Source of the DNA: an uncultured bacterium
GTDB taxonomy: Bacteria; Bacillota; Limnochordia; DTU080; JAAYLA01
Assembly (NCBI GenBank): GCA_937983075.1
Contig: CALKAQ010000134.1
Span: 1-23,957, forward strand
Direction of reading: 5' to 3'
Length of the DNA: 23,957 nucleotides
Every line of letters begins with the position of its first letter. The stretch's first letter is position 1. Under the pieces are notes generated by a model. The model was not told the origin of the DNA, made no database searches, and saw only the letters and a program-made list of their open reading frames with translations. Shown here piece by piece: positions 22,053 to 23,957 of the stretch. A program made the translations under genes and the position numbers.

Positions 22053-22082
22053 ATTGTAATCACAGACATCGCATTTCGTCAA
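22053..22082 (-). promoter_or_regulatory. Candidate late promoter
   Basis: On the minus strand TTGACG (22082-22077), an 18-base spacer and TACAAT (22058-22053) match sigma-A boxes at 5/6 each. The -35 abuts the iteron array, which occupies the activator position. The transcript would run into the leader terminator, then the Cys-rich gene, hicAB in antisense, and terS. Confidence 0.7.
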
Positions 22083-22166
22083 AAAGTGTGCAAAGTGGGA
22101 AATTTGGCCCACGTATGGAAATGTGGGAAAAATGGCGCAAAGTGTGCAAAGTGGGAAATTTGGCAC
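22083..22166 (-). repeat. Three 28-bp tandem iterons upstream of the late promoter
   Basis: Units at 22083-22110, 22111-22138 and 22139-22166. The outer units are identical over their first 26 bases; the middle is diverged but keeps the plus-strand core GTGGGAAA-nn-TGGC. The core starts at 22095, 22123 and 22151, exactly 28 bases apart. The array begins three bases after the regulator's stop codon and ends at the -35 box. Likely binding sites for the late activator; a terminase recognition site is the alternative. Confidence 0.8.
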
Positions 22167-22168
22167 GC

Positions 22169-22579
22169 TCAACTCGCAGCCTTCTGCGATCGGTAGAATT
22201 GCTCCACAATGCTGTCTTTCAGGTTCATCACGTGTCGCCTCGACAGGCCCATATGGTTCGCAATCGCCCGCATACTCATGCCGTCAAGCATGCAGTCCAA
22301 CACTGTTCGCTCGCGCTCATCCTGGATGATATCGAGCCTTTCCTGTACATACATGATCTTCTGCTCGTAGGTCCGCAGCTTCTTCCAGTGACGTTCCCTT
22401 CTGGATACCTCGAGCGCCACCGGATCCGAGCGGCCACTTTGCGGCTTTGGCATGTCGAGCAGTTCATAGCTTCGTATCACTCGCTCACCCGCATCACCAA
22501 GCAGTTCTCTCAATCTCTCTATCTCACGAATCATCCAATGGTAATCTCGCAGAATTTGTTCTATCTCTTTTTTATCCAT
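22169..22579 (-). CDS. Late transcription regulator, ArpU/RinA/Xpf type
   Basis: A 136-residue protein beginning MDKKEIEQILRDYHWMIREI. The middle is helical with ERHWKKLRTYEQKIMYVQER, and the C-terminus has a sigma region-4-like helix-turn-helix (ERTVLDCMLDGMSMRAIANH followed by MGLSRRHVMNLKDSIV, about residues 87-125). This matches the ArpU/RinA group of late activators and the position of PBSX xpf before the terminase genes. ATG 22579 is preceded by GTAGGGGA; an upstream ATG at 22699 would overlap the preceding gene. Its stop is three bases from the iteron array, its likely target. Confidence 0.8.
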   Translation of the reverse strand: MDKKEIEQILRDYHWMIREIERLRELLGDAGERVIRSYELLDMPKPQSGRSDPVALEVSRRERHWKKLRTYEQKIMYVQERLDIIQDERERTVLDCMLDGMSMRAIANHMGLSRRHVMNLKDSIVEQFYRSQKAAS

Positions 22580-22582
22580 TCC

Positions 22583-22618
22583 CCTACACCCCTCTTTTGT
22601 GCTAAAATTCGGTGTAGG
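22583..22618 (-). promoter_or_regulatory. Hairpin overlapping the regulator's ribosome site
   Basis: CCTACACC pairs perfectly with GGTGTAGG (22583-22590 and 22611-22618) across 20 bases. On the minus strand the 3' arm overlaps the GTAGGGGA ribosome site of the regulator. Control of translation is inferred. Confidence 0.55.
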
Positions 22619-22633
22619 AACATTCATTCGCTT

Positions 22634-22666
22634 ATCCCCAGCAAAAATCGTGCAGGGGATTTTTTT
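22634..22666 (+). terminator. Hairpin with T-tract on the plus strand
   Basis: ATCCCC-A-GCA (22634-22643) pairs with TGC-A-GGGGAT (22651-22660), nine pairs with one A-A mismatch, then TTTTTT. By form it terminates plus-strand transcription, for which no gene is seen here; on the minus strand it forms a second leader hairpin before the regulator. Confidence 0.55.
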
Positions 22667-22866
22667 CATCTCCTCAACTTCGTTTCGATCCGCAAACACT
22701 CCTCCGCGGCCCGCTCGGAAAATGCCTCCACAAATTTCTCGATCTGCTCTTGATCGAACCCTAATTCCTCCCGCAACGTCTGTAACGCCAACTGCTCGAA
22801 CCGGTCATAAGCGTCCTGGACGAGCCGAACTGTCTGCCGGATCGTGAGGCGTTTGTCACGGCTCAT
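22666..22866 (-). CDS. Small helical hypothetical phage protein
   Basis: A 66-residue protein, MSRDKRLTIRQTVRLVQDAY with EELGFDQEQIEKFVEAF, predicted all-helical and charged, with no recognised domain. AAGGGG lies about ten bases before the ATG. It stands between the small Cys-rich genes and the late regulator and could be a minor early-late protein. It overlaps no other gene. Confidence 0.7.
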   Translation of the reverse strand: MSRDKRLTIRQTVRLVQDAYDRFEQLALQTLREELGFDQEQIEKFVEAFSERAAEECLRIETKLRR

Positions 22867-22900
22867 TTAAATTCATCCCCTTCTTCTTTCTGCATCCAGC

Positions 22901-22932
22901 AGGTGTGGGTTCTCATAGGTGTGGGTTCTCAT
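22901..22932. repeat. 16-bp perfect tandem duplication
   Basis: AGGTGTGGGTTCTCAT occurs twice without spacer (22901-22916 and 22917-22932). It covers the 3' end of the gene ending at 22913, and its length (not a multiple of three) alters that gene's reading frame. Confidence 0.95.
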
Positions 22933-23209
22933 AGATGTTGCCGATGACTTCCGGCAATTCTGTCCGATGCAATAAATCTACGAATTTACCATTCTTGTCA
23001 CGAACCGCCCAATATCCCTTTTCGTTCCAATAAACCTCACTCGTCAGCGTTTCAAGTGTTACGGGATCCATATGTTGAATTAAGTCAGTCTCATAAATCT
23101 CCTTGCCGTTCTTCTCCTTCCGGTGCTTTTGTGCCGGGACATATCTTTTCCGCTTGCCACCATAACTTTCTGCATCTTCTGCAAATTTGAACCGGATTTT
23201 TTCCGACAT
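22913..23209 (-). CDS. Hypothetical protein, C-terminus altered by tandem duplication
   Basis: About 98 residues from ATG 23209 (MSEKIRFKFAEDAESYGGKR), containing SEVYWNEKGYWAVRDKNGKF and ending NIYENPHL. No family recognised; the WNEKGYWAVRDKNGKF part resembles small beta hairpins. The start is uncertain: ATG 23221 or a start beyond 23091 are possible, since the first 40 codons overlap the better supported Cys-rich gene out of frame and there is no good ribosome site. Removing one copy of the 16-bp duplication would extend the end to ENPHLLDAERRRG with a stop beside the next ribosome site. Confidence 0.5.
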   Translation of the reverse strand: MSEKIRFKFAEDAESYGGKRKRYVPAQKHRKEKNGKEIYETDLIQHMDPVTLETLTSEVYWNEKGYWAVRDKNGKFVDLLHRTELPEVIGNIYENPHL

Positions 23210-23288
23210 ATGCCCAATCATGCCCGTTGTTTTGAGCAATCCATTCTTTCTCCCATTCCAGCATTTCGTACAACGTCGCAATGTCCAC
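23091..23288 (-). CDS. Small Cys-rich phage protein (HDW...CxxC...CPG)
   Basis: A 65-residue protein with GTG start five bases after GGGAGGGG. It has GHDWAYVGKNP then ICRRCRKLWWQAEKICPG, a His-CxxC-Cys arrangement typical of a small zinc-ribbon-like phage protein. Function unknown. It overlaps the next gene's 5' end in another frame, which leaves that gene's start in doubt rather than this one's. Confidence 0.7.
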   Translation of the reverse strand: MDIATLYEMLEWEKEWIAQNNGHDWAYVGKNPVQICRRCRKLWWQAEKICPGTKAPEGEERQGDL

Positions 23289-23303
23289 AGTAACCCCTCC
23301 CGA

Positions 23304-23540
23304 TTAAAATTCACACCTCCCGTTTTTGCAATCGTTGCCGTATACCCGCGACTCATCCGCATCAAACGCGCCGGATTGGATTTCGCTCACGAATTCTTCA
23401 AGCGCAATAGACGCTTCGTACATTTCTTTTTGTTTTGAAACCACGCCTTGCCTTTTCCATTCCTCGCTGCGGTTACGAAACCATTCGATTCTGCTTTTCG
23501 CGCTATTCAACACCGCTTTCTTGCTCAGGTATTCACTCAC
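23304..23540 (-). CDS. Small helical protein with GNDCxxGxCEF tail
   Basis: A 78-residue protein starting MSEYLSKKAVLNSAKSRIEW at GTG 23540 with AAAGGAG nine bases upstream; a TTG at 23570 has no such site. Mostly helical, with LEEFVSEIQSGAFD and a C-terminal YGNDCKNGRCEF holding two cysteines. The same kind of tail motif appears in another frame at the end of the gene at 23696. Function unknown. Confidence 0.7.
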   Translation of the reverse strand: MSEYLSKKAVLNSAKSRIEWFRNRSEEWKRQGVVSKQKEMYEASIALEEFVSEIQSGAFDADESRVYGNDCKNGRCEF

Positions 23541-23607
23541 TTGTGTTCGCTCCTTTCTTTCACCACTCAAACGTCTGATTCATTGCTACTTGCTTCCACC
23601 GATAGGT

Positions 23608-23682
23608 TTAACAGGTTCGATTTTTCGTCAATTCTGTTTTGACGATGTGCGGCTCCGCTCGTTCAAGCATATACTTCATCAT
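23608..23682 (-). other. Possible 24-codon ORF in an otherwise noncoding gap
   Basis: The stretch 23541-23695 is open only for MMKYMLERAEPHIVKTELTK and four more codons, with GTGGTGAG upstream of the ATG pair. No homolog is recognised. It may be chance. Otherwise nothing is seen in this gap. Confidence 0.25.
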
Positions 23683-23695
23683 GATTACTCACCAC

Positions 23696-23899
23696 TCACA
23701 CTTCCCGCCTGGGCAATCGTTGCCGAACTTTTTCTTGCAACTCCAGCGGCGGCACCCAATTAAATCCGAACATATCGAAAAAAGAATCATTGCTCATCGT
23801 CAACCAGCATTTTGTTAGATATTCCTTTTTGTAAATTTTCTGCTTATTACCTTTGATCGCGACTATTGAGTCCCCGCGATCATAAGTCTTAACGATCAT
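23696..23899 (-). CDS. Small hypothetical protein with possible frameshifted C-terminus
   Basis: A 67-residue protein, MIVKTYDRGDSIVAIKGNKQ with FFDMFGFNWVPP and ending RQRLPRREV. GGAGG lies seven bases before the ATG. In the +1 frame the same 3' DNA reads GCRRWSCKKKFGNDCPGGKC then EW and a stop, a Cys-rich tail like that of the gene ending at 23304. This suggests either a recent frameshift or an overlapping reading frame. No family recognised. Confidence 0.6.
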   Translation of the reverse strand: MIVKTYDRGDSIVAIKGNKQKIYKKEYLTKCWLTMSNDSFFDMFGFNWVPPLELQEKVRQRLPRREV

Positions 23900-23911
23900 G
23901 CACTCGCCTCC

Positions 23912-23956
23912 TCACCAAACCGAACTTGCAAGTATCACCGGAAAAGAATCGGCCTC
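23912..23956 (-). CDS. 3' end of an upstream gene, truncated by the window
   Basis: From the right edge one frame reads EADSFPVILASSVW and stops at TGA (23912-23914), two bases before the GGAGG of the next gene. Likely the C-terminus of a minus-strand gene outside the window. Too short to identify. Confidence 0.35.
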   Translation of the reverse strand, partial: EADSFPVILASSVW

Positions 23957-23957
23957 A

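Noticed and set aside
21989..22069. N-terminal extension of the small Cys-rich protein
   Set aside because: It would encode through the leader terminator and lacks a ribosome site, so the internal ATG was preferred.
22083..22166. CRISPR array
   Set aside because: Three contiguous 28-bp units with no spacers; a tandem iteron array, not a CRISPR.
22088..22753. Plus-strand 221-codon frame opposite the late regulator
   Set aside because: Crosses iterons, regulator gene and hairpins; antisense shadow without ribosome site.

Overview
The window is the late (virion) module of a contractile-tailed prophage of the PBSX/skin-element type in a low-to-mid GC Bacillota host, most likely a member of the Bacillales. 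Support comes from AGGAGG-type ribosome binding sites, frequent GTG/TTG starts, A-type sigma promoters and a gene order matching B. subtilis PBSX (xpf, xtmA/B, xkdE-U). The genus cannot be fixed from this sequence. Nearly everything is transcribed right to left (minus strand).

Right edge (23.96-22.2 kb): short end-of-early-region genes, several Cys-rich, then a late regulator with a C-terminal helix-turn-helix (ArpU/RinA/Xpf type). Control region (22.17-21.0 kb): behind the regulator come three 28-bp tandem iterons, a good minus-strand promoter, and within the predicted leader an intrinsic terminator, followed by a small Cys-rich gene. A complete hicAB toxin-antitoxin pair lies on the opposite strand between this region and terS.

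Packaging and head (21.04-13.0 kb): terS, terL, SPP1 gp6-type portal, a MuF/SPP1 gp7-type minor head protein with a toxin-like C-terminal extension, two small accessory genes (the first coupled by an ATGA overlap), GP20-type scaffold, major capsid protein, a HeH/SAP-like protein and connector genes. Tail (13.0-0 kb): gp10-like and terminator-like completion proteins, sheath, tube, a tail-assembly chaperone with a -1 frameshift signal, a lipoprotein cargo gene, tape measure, two small cargo genes (one on the plus strand), LysM hub protein, the xkdQ-R-S-T-U baseplate series, a small fibre-associated protein, a collagen-like/GGTGAT-type fibre protein, and a fibre tip predicted to be a seven-bladed beta-propeller.

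The ordinary virion genes are tightly packed with 1-14 nt overlaps. Against that background the cargo genes (lipoprotein, plus-strand wHTH-like gene, hicAB, accessory genes after the minor head gene) stand out. They are AT-richer, carry their own terminators, and in two cases have long stem-loops that bury the ribosome binding site. The most interesting signals are the iteron-promoter-terminator late switch, the Shine-Dalgarno-sequestering hairpins on cargo genes, the MuF-linked toxin/immunity candidate, the antisense hicAB, and a 16-bp tandem duplication that truncates a small gene. No lysis genes, integrase or repressor are in the window; they probably lie outside it.
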